Part shown: one piece after another, positions 6,467 through 11,899 of the stretch
Layout of the letters: every line of letters begins with the position of its first letter
Position numbering within the stretch: the first letter of the stretch is position 1
From: Helicobacteraceae bacterium UBA6016
Lineage (GTDB): Bacteria > Campylobacterota > Campylobacteria > Campylobacterales > UBA6016
Direction of reading: 5' to 3'
NCBI GenBank assembly: GCA_002428055.1
Contig: DIZY01000072.1
Span: 29,215 to 41,113, forward strand
DNA: 11,899 nucleotides
Translations under genes and position numbers: made by a program
Notes under the pieces: generated by a model
Database searches by the model: none
Told to the model about the DNA's origin: nothing
What the model saw: the letters and a program-made list of their open reading frames with translations, nothing else

Positions 6467-7876
6467 TTGCAGTATAAATCCGTTTTTATAGACCAGTTCA
6501 CGCCTATCGCATTTTACGCTAAGCTAAAAGAACATTTTAAAGATGAACGCCTATTTTTGCTTGAGAGCGCCACGGTAAACGAGTTTGGAAACTTTAGCTA
6601 TATTTTTATCGGCGAGAGAGAGAGGGTCTCTTTTAGAAACGGAGTGACTACATATATCAATCAAGAGGGTGTTGTAGCAAAAATAGACAAAGAGCCACTC
6701 GCCTTTTTACAAGAGTACTACTCAAAATTGGACTTTGCTGAATATAGACAAATTTCCACCGCCGTCGGTCTTGGCTTTGTAGACGGTTTTGTCGGCTTTG
6801 TCGGTTACGACATCATAAAAGAGTTTGAACCGGTTTTGAGAGCATCAATGGATAAACTCACAGACGAGACCGATACCCCTGATTTTGACATGATAAGACC
6901 GAAGATTGTCATCGGCTATTCCCACAAAAACTGCAAGCTAACAATGATGTCTACACTTTTGCCGCTTAGTACGCTAGATGAGATTGAGTCTCTTCTTTTG
7001 TCTGATTATTCGGCGATGCCGCTCATAAAACCTACAGGAAGCTTTTCGTTAAAAAGTATGCTGACGGATGAGCAGTTTAAAGAGGGTGTGCAAAAAGGCA
7101 AAGAGCATATTAGATCCGGAGATGTATTTCAGATACTTGTTGCAAACAGAGTTAGCGTAGAGGCAAGGGTTGATGCGTATAGTTTTTACAGAGTTTTAAG
7201 AGCCAAAAACCCCTCTCCGTATATGTATTTTTTGGAGTATGAAGACTTTAGTATTGCCGGAAGTTCGCCAGAGGTAATGATAAAACTAGAAAACGGCGAA
7301 ATTCTAATAAGACCGATTGCCGGAACGAGAAAGCGCGGCCGTGACTTGCAAAGGGATTTGGAGCTTGAAGCAGAGATGCTCTCGGACCCAAAAGAACGAA
7401 GTGAGCATATAATGCTAGTGGATCTCGCTAGAAACGATATAGGCAGAGTAAGCAAAACCGGCAGTGTAAAAGTCGGAGAGCTCATGCGGGTAGAGAAATA
7501 TTCGCATGTTATGCATATGGTGAGCGATGTGACTGGTGAGCTTGAAAAAACCAAAAATATGTTTGATCTTTTCCGCGCTACCTTTACGGCAGGCACGATG
7601 ACGGGAGCGCCAAAGATAAAGGCTATGGAGATAATAGCCGCATTAGAGGGCGTAAAAAGAGGATTCTATAGCGGCTCCGTTGGTTATTTTGGCTTTGACG
7701 GTAATATGGATTTTGCAATAACCATACGAACGGCGCTTGTAAAAAAAGAAAAAATAGTCTTTCAAGCGGGTGCGGGCGTTGTGGCGGATAGCGTGCCGGA
7801 GCTTGAACTGTTAGAGATAAAAAATAAACTTGCAGCCAATATATCCAGTTTTGAGGATCTAAAAAACCTTGAATAA
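6467..7876 (+). CDS. trpE: Anthranilate synthase component I
   Basis: A 469-residue chorismate-binding enzyme. TrpE turns chorismate into anthranilate with ammonia supplied by the glutaminase subunit, the first step to tryptophan. Motifs seen: LLES (31-34) of the tryptophan feedback site, PIAGTRKRG (283-291), LVDLARNDIGRV (317-328), YSHVMH (345-350), GTMTGAPK (376-383) and GAGVVADS (435-442). The LLES motif and the general fit to TrpE argue against the paralogue PabB, though the two are hard to separate without a tree. The start is TTG, with AAGGG (6456-6460) 6 nt upstream inside the end of the SPOR gene. Its last codons overlap aroE by 8 nt. No trpG or trpD is adjacent, so the partner subunit must lie elsewhere. 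Confidence 0.9.
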   Translation: MQYKSVFIDQFTPIAFYAKLKEHFKDERLFLLESATVNEFGNFSYIFIGERERVSFRNGVTTYINQEGVVAKIDKEPLAFLQEYYSKLDFAEYRQISTAVGLGFVDGFVGFVGYDIIKEFEPVLRASMDKLTDETDTPDFDMIRPKIVIGYSHKNCKLTMMSTLLPLSTLDEIESLLLSDYSAMPLIKPTGSFSLKSMLTDEQFKEGVQKGKEHIRSGDVFQILVANRVSVEARVDAYSFYRVLRAKNPSPYMYFLEYEDFSIAGSSPEVMIKLENGEILIRPIAGTRKRGRDLQRDLELEAEMLSDPKERSEHIMLVDLARNDIGRVSKTGSVKVGELMRVEKYSHVMHMVSDVTGELEKTKNMFDLFRATFTAGTMTGAPKIKAMEIIAALEGVKRGFYSGSVGYFGFDGNMDFAITIRTALVKKEKIVFQAGAGVVADSVPELELLEIKNKLAANISSFEDLKNLE

Positions 7877-8657
7877 AAAGCTATTTGCGTTATTTGGCAA
7901 CCCTGTATCGCATTCAAAGTCCCCGCTTCTGCATAACTCTCTTTTTAAATATCTAGATATTGACGCATGCTATACAAGGTATCTACTCGATGATGGAGAG
8001 CTGCTAAAAGAAAAATTTTTATCCTTAGGGCTTGACGGTATAAATATTACGGTTCCTTTTAAAGAAAATGCATTCGATGCCTGTGATAAACTTGATGAGT
8101 ATGCAAAAAATATAGGTGCGGTTAATACAATAGTTCTAAGAAATGGACAACTGCACGGATTTAATACCGATGCGCCAGGATTTATCGCTTCTCTGGATGG
8201 TTTCTTGCCTGCTAATGCGCTCATTTTGGGCGCAGGCGGTACAGCTAGGGCTTTGGCGTTTGCTCTAAGGTCAAATGGGGTCGATGTGGTAATCGCAAAC
8301 AGGAGTGAAGGTAGGCTGGAGTTTTTTAGACAAAACGGTTTTAAGACAACAACTTTTGATATTTTAGACGGCGGTAAGAATTTTGAACTGATTGTCAATA
8401 CTACAAGCGCAGGTCTTTCATCTGACGAGTTACCGTGCGAACAGGGTAAGCTTGCAAAACTTCTATCAAAAACAAAATTTGCTTACGACTGCATCTATCG
8501 CGAAACTCTTTTTTTGAAGATAGCAAAAGAGCTTGATAAAAAACATAAAAATGGACTTGACATGCTAATTTGTCAGGCATTTTTTGCATTTGAACTATTT
8601 ATAGATAAAGAAATTGATAAAAAAATGATTGGCGTTATGAAAGAGGCGGTTTTGTAG
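7869..8657 (+). CDS. aroE: Shikimate dehydrogenase
   Basis: A 262-residue NADPH-dependent enzyme reducing 3-dehydroshikimate to shikimate in the path to chorismate. Near the N-terminus is GNPVSHSKSPLLHN, with S14 and S16 for substrate binding. NITVPFK carries the catalytic K65, and N86 and D101 (in FNTDAPGF) are the other active-site residues. GAGGTARA (121-128) is the nucleotide-binding turn, and Q236 in MLICQAFFAFE is the usual substrate-contacting Gln. The length is normal for the family. The TTG start overlaps the end of trpE by 8 nt and gives the expected distance to the SHSKSP motif; GAGGA (7853-7857) is a weak, rather distant ribosome site, so coupling to trpE translation is likely. 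It is the last gene of the set and meets the lipoprotein gene tail to tail. Confidence 0.96.
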   Translation: MNKKLFALFGNPVSHSKSPLLHNSLFKYLDIDACYTRYLLDDGELLKEKFLSLGLDGINITVPFKENAFDACDKLDEYAKNIGAVNTIVLRNGQLHGFNTDAPGFIASLDGFLPANALILGAGGTARALAFALRSNGVDVVIANRSEGRLEFFRQNGFKTTTFDILDGGKNFELIVNTTSAGLSSDELPCEQGKLAKLLSKTKFAYDCIYRETLFLKIAKELDKKHKNGLDMLICQAFFAFELFIDKEIDKKMIGVMKEAVL

Positions 8658-8689
8658 AAAAAAAGGTAAAGCCTCGAAAGGCTTTACTT
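8658..8689 (-). terminator. Intrinsic terminator of the lipoprotein gene
   Basis: A perfect 9-bp stem, GTAAAGCCT (8666-8674) and AGGCTTTAC (8679-8687), with a stable CGAA loop; two further pairs are possible at the base. Read on the minus strand it is followed by seven T (8664-8658), the classic form, starting 5 nt after the lipoprotein stop. On the plus strand the following sequence (TTGTAATT) is a poor T tract, so termination of aroE transcripts here would be weaker. Confidence 0.85.
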
Positions 8690-8693
8690 GTAA

Positions 8694-8879
8694 TTAGTGA
8701 GTTTTGTTAGCTTCAGTAGCGTTAGCTTCAGTAGCGTTAGCTTCAGTAGCTGGTGCAGTTGTGTTAGCTTCTACAGTTGTGTTAGCTTCTACGGTTGTGT
8801 TAGCTTCTTCAGCTTTTTTTGAACAACCAGAGAACGCAAGACCTGCGATTACGAGAGCAGCAACTAGAACTTTTTTCAT
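8694..8879 (-). CDS. Small repeat-rich lipoprotein, function unknown
   Basis: A 61-residue protein. Residues 1-19 form a signal peptide (MKK, hydrophobic core VLVAALVIAGLAF, SG) ending at C20, giving FSGC as a slightly unusual lipobox with Phe at -3. The mature part is short and almost wholly repetitive: KKAEEANTTV, more EANTTV-like units, APAT, then EANAT units and EANKTH. The product should be a tiny lipid-anchored, Thr/Asn/Ala-rich, acidic envelope protein. I do not recognise a function; C. jejuni has a lipoprotein gene near aroE, but homology is not shown here. The start at 8879 is preferred to the in-frame extension to 9002: AAGGAAA lies 6 nt upstream, and it begins exactly at the signal peptide. 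A terminator follows directly, and a long leader precedes it. Confidence 0.85.
   Translation of the reverse strand: MKKVLVAALVIAGLAFSGCSKKAEEANTTVEANTTVEANTTAPATEANATEANATEANKTH
8706..8750 (-). repeat. Three perfect 15-bp tandem repeats inside the lipoprotein gene
   Basis: On the plus strand GTTAGCTTCAGTAGC occurs three times without change (8706-8720, 8721-8735, 8736-8750). The unit is five codons and encodes a permuted EANAT unit, so a change in copy number keeps the reading frame. Confidence 0.95.
8763..8813 (-). repeat. 18-bp tandem repeats inside the lipoprotein gene
   Basis: On the plus strand GTTAGCTTCTACAGTTGT (8763-8780) is followed by a copy with one change (8781-8798) and a partial third unit (8799-8813). 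The unit is six codons (EANTTV). It shares the GTTAGCTTC core with the neighbouring 15-bp array, which suggests both grew from one short ancestral unit. Confidence 0.9.
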
Positions 8880-9121
8880 TTGAAATTTCCTTATTTTAAA
8901 TTGGATGGGATAAACCCATAAAAACCCTTTTTTCGAGGGACCGATGACTGCCGTCCAGATTTGTCTGAATTTTGCAACATAGTTTTTACAAACCTGTGAC
9001 AAAAGCCAAAAAAATCTTAAAAATCTTGAAAGAACAGGACATTTTAAGCTAAGCTTAAGATTCCCGAGAAACCATTGATTCTAAGGGCTTCAGTGTAAAT
9101 TCATAACACACCTAAATCAAA
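8880..9121 (-). promoter_or_regulatory. Long 5' leader of the lipoprotein gene, possible structured RNA
   Basis: If transcription starts near 9121, the lipoprotein message has a leader of about 240 nt, long for this phylum. On the minus strand its 5' end can fold as GGCTT...GAAGCC enclosing GTGT...ACAC; an 8-bp stem with loop TTA lies at 9042-9060; ATGGG-loop-CCCAT (8905-8919) lies just before the ribosome site. An open reading frame of 29 codons (8980-8891), starting MLQNSDKSGR and ending GFYGFIPSNLK, stops at a TAA that overlaps the AAGG of the lipoprotein ribosome site, but its own ribosome site is poor. I could not match the leader to a known riboswitch, 6S, SRP or tmRNA. A separate small RNA ending before the lipoprotein is also possible. 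Confidence 0.35.
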
Positions 9122-9127
9122 GCCGCA

Positions 9128-9133
9128 ATTATA
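9128..9133 (-). promoter_or_regulatory. Strong -10 box for the lipoprotein transcript
   Basis: The minus strand reads GTGTATAATTGCGG, with a perfect TATAAT. Upstream is AT-rich sequence (TTTAAAGTTAAG) with no clear -35. It is the best promoter candidate in the gene-poor stretch between the lipoprotein and the aminotransferase genes, and points leftwards to the lipoprotein. Confidence 0.6.
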
Positions 9134-9199
9134 CACCATCTTAACTTTAAATAAGCCTTAAACTGTTTGATTTTTAAACGAAATTTTTTAAATAGTTTT

Positions 9200-9236
9200 A
9201 AGCTCTTTACGCCCCGTTGTTTTAAGGGCTTTTTTT
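9200..9236 (+). terminator. Possible plus-strand terminator with no gene before it
   Basis: AAGCTCTT (9200-9207) and AAGGGCTT (9224-9231) form an 8-bp stem with one T-G pair. The loop is 16 nt and the run of T extends to 9236. It could stop read-through from aroE before the aminotransferase promoter, or end an unannotated plus-strand RNA. The large loop and AT-rich setting make it uncertain. Confidence 0.35.
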
Positions 9237-9258
9237 AAAACTCTTACCTACTTTTTGG

Positions 9259-9264
9259 TATAGT
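9259..9264 (+). promoter_or_regulatory. Probable promoter of the aminotransferase-hisZ-purA set, -10 box
   Basis: TATAGT preceded by CTTTTTGG, the usual look of housekeeping promoters in this phylum. The start near 9271 would leave a leader of about 37 nt that is A/T-only before AAGGAAAAAGGGA (9293-9304), the ribosome site for the ATG at 9308. Confidence 0.5.
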
Positions 9265-9307
9265 TTATGACAATTTTTATTTTATTTTTATAAGGAAAAA
9301 GGGAATT

Positions 9308-10417
9308 ATGATACTTCTTACCCCTGGACCGACCGCTGTTCCGGAATCGGTTAGAGCTGCTATGTCTACCGAGACCTTGCACCATAGAACAAAAGAGTTT
9401 GAGGCTATTTTTGCCGATACGAGAGAGCTTCTTAAAAAACTTTTCGGCATGCCTGAGGCTTTGATGCTAGTTGCGTCCGGCACAGGTGCGCTTGAGGCTG
9501 CGATGCTTAATCTGACGCATAAAAAAGCTCTTACCGTAAACGGCGGGAAGTTTGGAGAGAGATTTGGCAAGATAGCAAAAGCTTTTAACATGTCTTATTT
9601 GGAGATTGTCGTTGAGTGGGGCGAAAGTGTAACTGTAGCATCCGTTATTGAAGAGATAAAAAAAGATGCAGAGATAGACGCCGTATTTATACAGCTTTGC
9701 GAGTCCTCGACTGGCGTTAGGCATCCGGTCGAAGAGATAGCCGCAGAGATAAAAAAAATAAATCCTAATATTATGATTATAGCGGACGGAATTACTGCGG
9801 TAGGTGTTGAGCATATAGATGTAGCCAATATCGACTGCCTGATTACCGGAAGCCAAAAGGCTCTTATGCTCCCTCCGGGTCTAGCGATGATGGGTCTTAG
9901 CGATGCGGCGGTAGCAAAGATAGAGGCAAAACCGGCAGGCTTTTACTTCAATCTCGCAACAGAGCTTAAAAACCAACGCAAAAACACGACAGCTTGGACG
10001 GCGGCGACAACTCTTACGATAGGACTAAGAAAAGTACTTACGGATTTGTTTGAGCTGGGCATAGCTAACAAATATAACGAAATAGCTAAAATAGCAAAAG
10101 CCACAAGAGCCGCACTTGATGCGATAGGACTAAAACAGTTTCCGAAAAATCCAGCTTTGTCTATGAGTACATATGAACTGGATGGTGCTAACGCCCTTAG
10201 AAAACTGCTTCAAAATGAGTTTAAGGTAAATATCGCAGGCGGACAAGACGCACTAAACGATAAAATATTTAGAATCAACCATATGGGTTATGTTGAAGTT
10301 TATCACGCGGCATGGGCTGTTGAGTCTATAGAGATTGCTATGGAAAAATTAAATATGAGAAAGTTCGACGCCTCTGCTTCTAAAGCGTTTGCGAGAAGCT
10401 TTTATTTGGAAGGCTGA
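9308..10417 (+). CDS. Class V aminotransferase (alanine/serine-glyoxylate aminotransferase type)
   Basis: A 369-residue PLP enzyme of aminotransferase class V, in the group with alanine-glyoxylate and serine-glyoxylate or serine-pyruvate enzymes. It begins MILLTPGPTAVPESV, typical of the group, then HHRTKEF and SGTGALEAA for the phosphate site. D160 in ADGITAVG pairs with the cofactor ring, K184 in GSQKALMLPPG is the Schiff-base lysine, and R322 in FRINHMG should hold the substrate carboxylate. The usual segment in relatives is RIGHMG; here Gly is Asn. The true substrate pair cannot be read from sequence. A link to serine and glyoxylate metabolism is likely, but relatives in this phylum are often annotated only as alanine-glyoxylate family. 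hisZ follows 2 nt after its stop. Confidence 0.88.
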   Translation: MILLTPGPTAVPESVRAAMSTETLHHRTKEFEAIFADTRELLKKLFGMPEALMLVASGTGALEAAMLNLTHKKALTVNGGKFGERFGKIAKAFNMSYLEIVVEWGESVTVASVIEEIKKDAEIDAVFIQLCESSTGVRHPVEEIAAEIKKINPNIMIIADGITAVGVEHIDVANIDCLITGSQKALMLPPGLAMMGLSDAAVAKIEAKPAGFYFNLATELKNQRKNTTAWTAATTLTIGLRKVLTDLFELGIANKYNEIAKIAKATRAALDAIGLKQFPKNPALSMSTYELDGANALRKLLQNEFKVNIAGGQDALNDKIFRINHMGYVEVYHAAWAVESIEIAMEKLNMRKFDASASKAFARSFYLEG

Positions 10418-10419
10418 TT

Positions 10420-11274
10420 TTGGCTCACGAACACGAAATACCGAAGGGTGGCAAGCTATATTTTGGCAAAAGCGCAGCACTAAAGAGGGAGATTGAAAAC
10501 AAAGCCGTCTTCACTCTTTTGGATGAGGGCTTTGAAGAGATAGTAACGCCGTTTTTTAGTTACCAAAAATATCAAACTCACAATAGTCCTGCAGATGCCA
10601 AAAATATGATACGACTTGCCGATTCCAGCAATAGCTCCTTGGCTTTAAGGGCGGATAGCTCATTGGATGTCGTAAGGATAATTACAAAAAGACTTGGGCG
10701 AAGCACTGACCATAAAAAGTGGTTTTATGTACAACCTGTTTTTCACTTCCCCTCAACAGAGGTCAATCAAATAGGGGCTGAGTATCTGGATTCGGAAGAT
10801 ATGGCATACGCTGTTAATTTGGCGATAGATATTTTTAAAAAAATAGGCACAACTCCGGTTTTGCAACTTTCAAATATAGCGATAGTCAAAGCCGTAGCGG
10901 CAGAACTCAAAATAGAACTAGATACTTTCAAAAAGAGCGATTATTTCAAACTAAAATCCGCAGGCGTGAAGTGGTTGGATGCGTTACTTGATATGCAGCA
11001 TACAAGTGAGCTAGCGCAAGCTATCGATATGGCTCCGGAGGCAATCAAGCAAGAGTTGATAAAAATGAGCGAAGCGTGCGAAAAAATAAACTATGAGAAT
11101 ATAGTTTTATCCCCTCTTTATGTTTCAAAATCAGGATACTATACCGACCTCTTTTTTAGAATGCTTGACGGAAACGATGTGCTCTCAAGGGGCGGCAACT
11201 ATATGACAAACCATAAGCACTCTTGCGGTTTTGCGATTTATACTGATAATATTATTAAAAGGTTAAGCATATGA
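10420..11274 (+). CDS. hisZ: ATP phosphoribosyltransferase regulatory subunit HisZ
   Basis: A 284-residue relative of the histidyl-tRNA synthetase catalytic core without an anticodon-binding domain. HisZ joins short-form HisG to form the first enzyme of histidine synthesis and carries histidine feedback control. The order of segments matches a class II synthetase-like fold: EIPKGGKLYFGKSAALKREI at the start, the DEGFEEIVTPFFSY strand region, ALRADSSLDVVRII, and WFYVQPVFHFPS, where an active HisRS would have an FRxE motif. It is shorter than many HisZ (about 320-390), but the closing GGNYMTNHKHSCGFAIYTD segment is present, so it seems complete. The start is TTG with GGAAGG (10408-10413) 6 nt upstream, in the end of the aminotransferase gene. 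Its stop overlaps the purA start (ATGA, 11271-11274). Confidence 0.85.
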   Translation: MAHEHEIPKGGKLYFGKSAALKREIENKAVFTLLDEGFEEIVTPFFSYQKYQTHNSPADAKNMIRLADSSNSSLALRADSSLDVVRIITKRLGRSTDHKKWFYVQPVFHFPSTEVNQIGAEYLDSEDMAYAVNLAIDIFKKIGTTPVLQLSNIAIVKAVAAELKIELDTFKKSDYFKLKSAGVKWLDALLDMQHTSELAQAIDMAPEAIKQELIKMSEACEKINYENIVLSPLYVSKSGYYTDLFFRMLDGNDVLSRGGNYMTNHKHSCGFAIYTDNIIKRLSI

Positions 11275-11899
11275 GCCATCAAAAACAAGCCGACTTAATA
11301 GTCGGACTCCAATGGGGAGATGAAGGAAAAGGCAAGATAGTAGACCTGCTCGCCTCAAAATATGATTTTGTCGTAAGATACCAAGGCGGTCATAATGCTG
11401 GGCATACGATAGTACTTGATGGTAAAAAAATAGCCTTGCATCTTATTCCATCAGGCGTGCTAAATCCAAAAGCAATTAATATCATCGGCAACGGCGTAGT
11501 TGTATCGCCTTTTCATTTGATAAAAGAGATGAAGCCGTTTGACGGACTAGAGGGAAGACTTTTTGTATCCGATAGGGCACATATGATACTTCCGTACCAC
11601 GCCGAAATAGACGCCGCAAAAGAAAAGATGAGAGGCGCTAACGCTATCGGCACGACAGGCAGGGGCATAGGTCCATGCTACACCGACAAAGTTGCAAGAA
11701 GCGGCTTCATGATTATGGAGCTTTTAGACGAAGAGGCTTTGGGCAAAAAACTTCAGAGTTATTTTGATGATAATAAAAAACTATTTGAAGCATATGGCGT
11801 TGAAATTCCTGCTCTTGAAGAGCTAAAAAAAGAGCTGAGTGGATACAAAGAGGCGTTAAAGCCTTTTATCGCAAATACGACGCAAATAGTATGGAAAGC
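11271..11899 (+). CDS. purA: Adenylosuccinate synthetase, 3' part cut by window edge
   Basis: The first 209 complete codons of purA; the family is about 415-430 residues, so roughly half is seen. The enzyme joins IMP and aspartate using GTP to make adenylosuccinate, the committed step to AMP, in the cytoplasm. GLQWGDEGKGK (12-22) is the GTP phosphate loop with catalytic D17, GGHNAGHT (39-46) carries the catalytic H45, and GTTGRGIGP (127-135) binds IMP. The ATG overlaps the hisZ stop by 4 nt, which suggests coupled translation; AAGG lies within the end of hisZ (11259-11262). The frame is intact to the last base. Confidence 0.97.
   Translation, partial: MSHQKQADLIVGLQWGDEGKGKIVDLLASKYDFVVRYQGGHNAGHTIVLDGKKIALHLIPSGVLNPKAINIIGNGVVVSPFHLIKEMKPFDGLEGRLFVSDRAHMILPYHAEIDAAKEKMRGANAIGTTGRGIGPCYTDKVARSGFMIMELLDEEALGKKLQSYFDDNKKLFEAYGVEIPALEELKKELSGYKEALKPFIANTTQIVWK

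Noticed and set aside
7186..7596. Minus-strand open frame of 136 codons within trpE
   Set aside because: It lies opposite the conserved catalytic core of TrpE and its Ser-rich composition is that of a shadow frame.
8706..8813. Tandem repeats as a possible CRISPR array
   Set aside because: Units are 15 and 18 bp, directly adjacent with no spacers, and are coding repeats in frame.
8880..9002. N-terminal extension of the lipoprotein by 41 residues
   Set aside because: It would bury the signal peptide inside the protein; the ATG at 8879 follows an AAGGAAA site and starts exactly at MKK of the signal peptide.
8903..9121. Leader considered as 6S RNA, SRP RNA, tmRNA or a known riboswitch
   Set aside because: No long closing rod, GGAAG-type SRP loop, tRNA-like ends or recognised aptamer core could be found by eye; kept only as an unassigned leader.

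Overview
The window reads as a chromosomal housekeeping segment of a Campylobacterota (Epsilonproteobacteria) member, most like Sulfurimonas or a close relative. Three things point there: the gene order fur-lysS-glyA-DUF1882-SPOR-...-aroE, which I recognise from Campylobacter jejuni; a futalosine-pathway menaquinone gene; and T-rich promoters that have a good -10 box but no clear -35. No phage, IS, CRISPR, tRNA or rRNA is visible.

Layout. Positions 1-1044 (minus) hold nearly all of mqnC, running off the left edge. An 83-bp divergent gap separates it from a tight plus-strand set: a CvpA-family membrane protein, fur and lysS (overlaps of 4 nt and 1 nt). A short gap with two hairpins and a new -10 box leads into glyA, a DUF1882 protein, a membrane-anchored SPOR protein, trpE and aroE (gaps of 24, 9 and 2 nt, then an 8-nt overlap). 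This set converges on a 61-residue repeat-rich lipoprotein gene on the minus strand, with a strong hairpin terminator between them. A gene-poor stretch (8880-9307) holds the lipoprotein's long leader, its promoter, a possible plus-strand terminator and the promoter of the last set: a class V aminotransferase, hisZ and a truncated purA, which runs off the right edge.

How the genes work together. Most encode core metabolism: menaquinone (mqnC), lysyl-tRNA charging (lysS), serine/glycine and one-carbon units (glyA), chorismate and tryptophan (aroE, trpE), histidine (hisZ) and AMP (purA). Embedded among them are the iron regulator fur and two proteins linked to the envelope (CvpA family, SPOR). 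aroE makes shikimate on the way to chorismate and trpE uses chorismate, so their overlap makes metabolic sense. hisZ implies that the organism has the short form of HisG elsewhere.

I found no clear new multi-gene system. The points most worth following are the DUF1882 protein, whose middle and C-terminal parts resemble a degenerate archaeo-eukaryotic-primase-like fold; the repeat-built lipoprotein with its long leader and possible upstream reading frame; an orphan plus-strand terminator that could end an unannotated RNA; and a probable leaderless mqnC.
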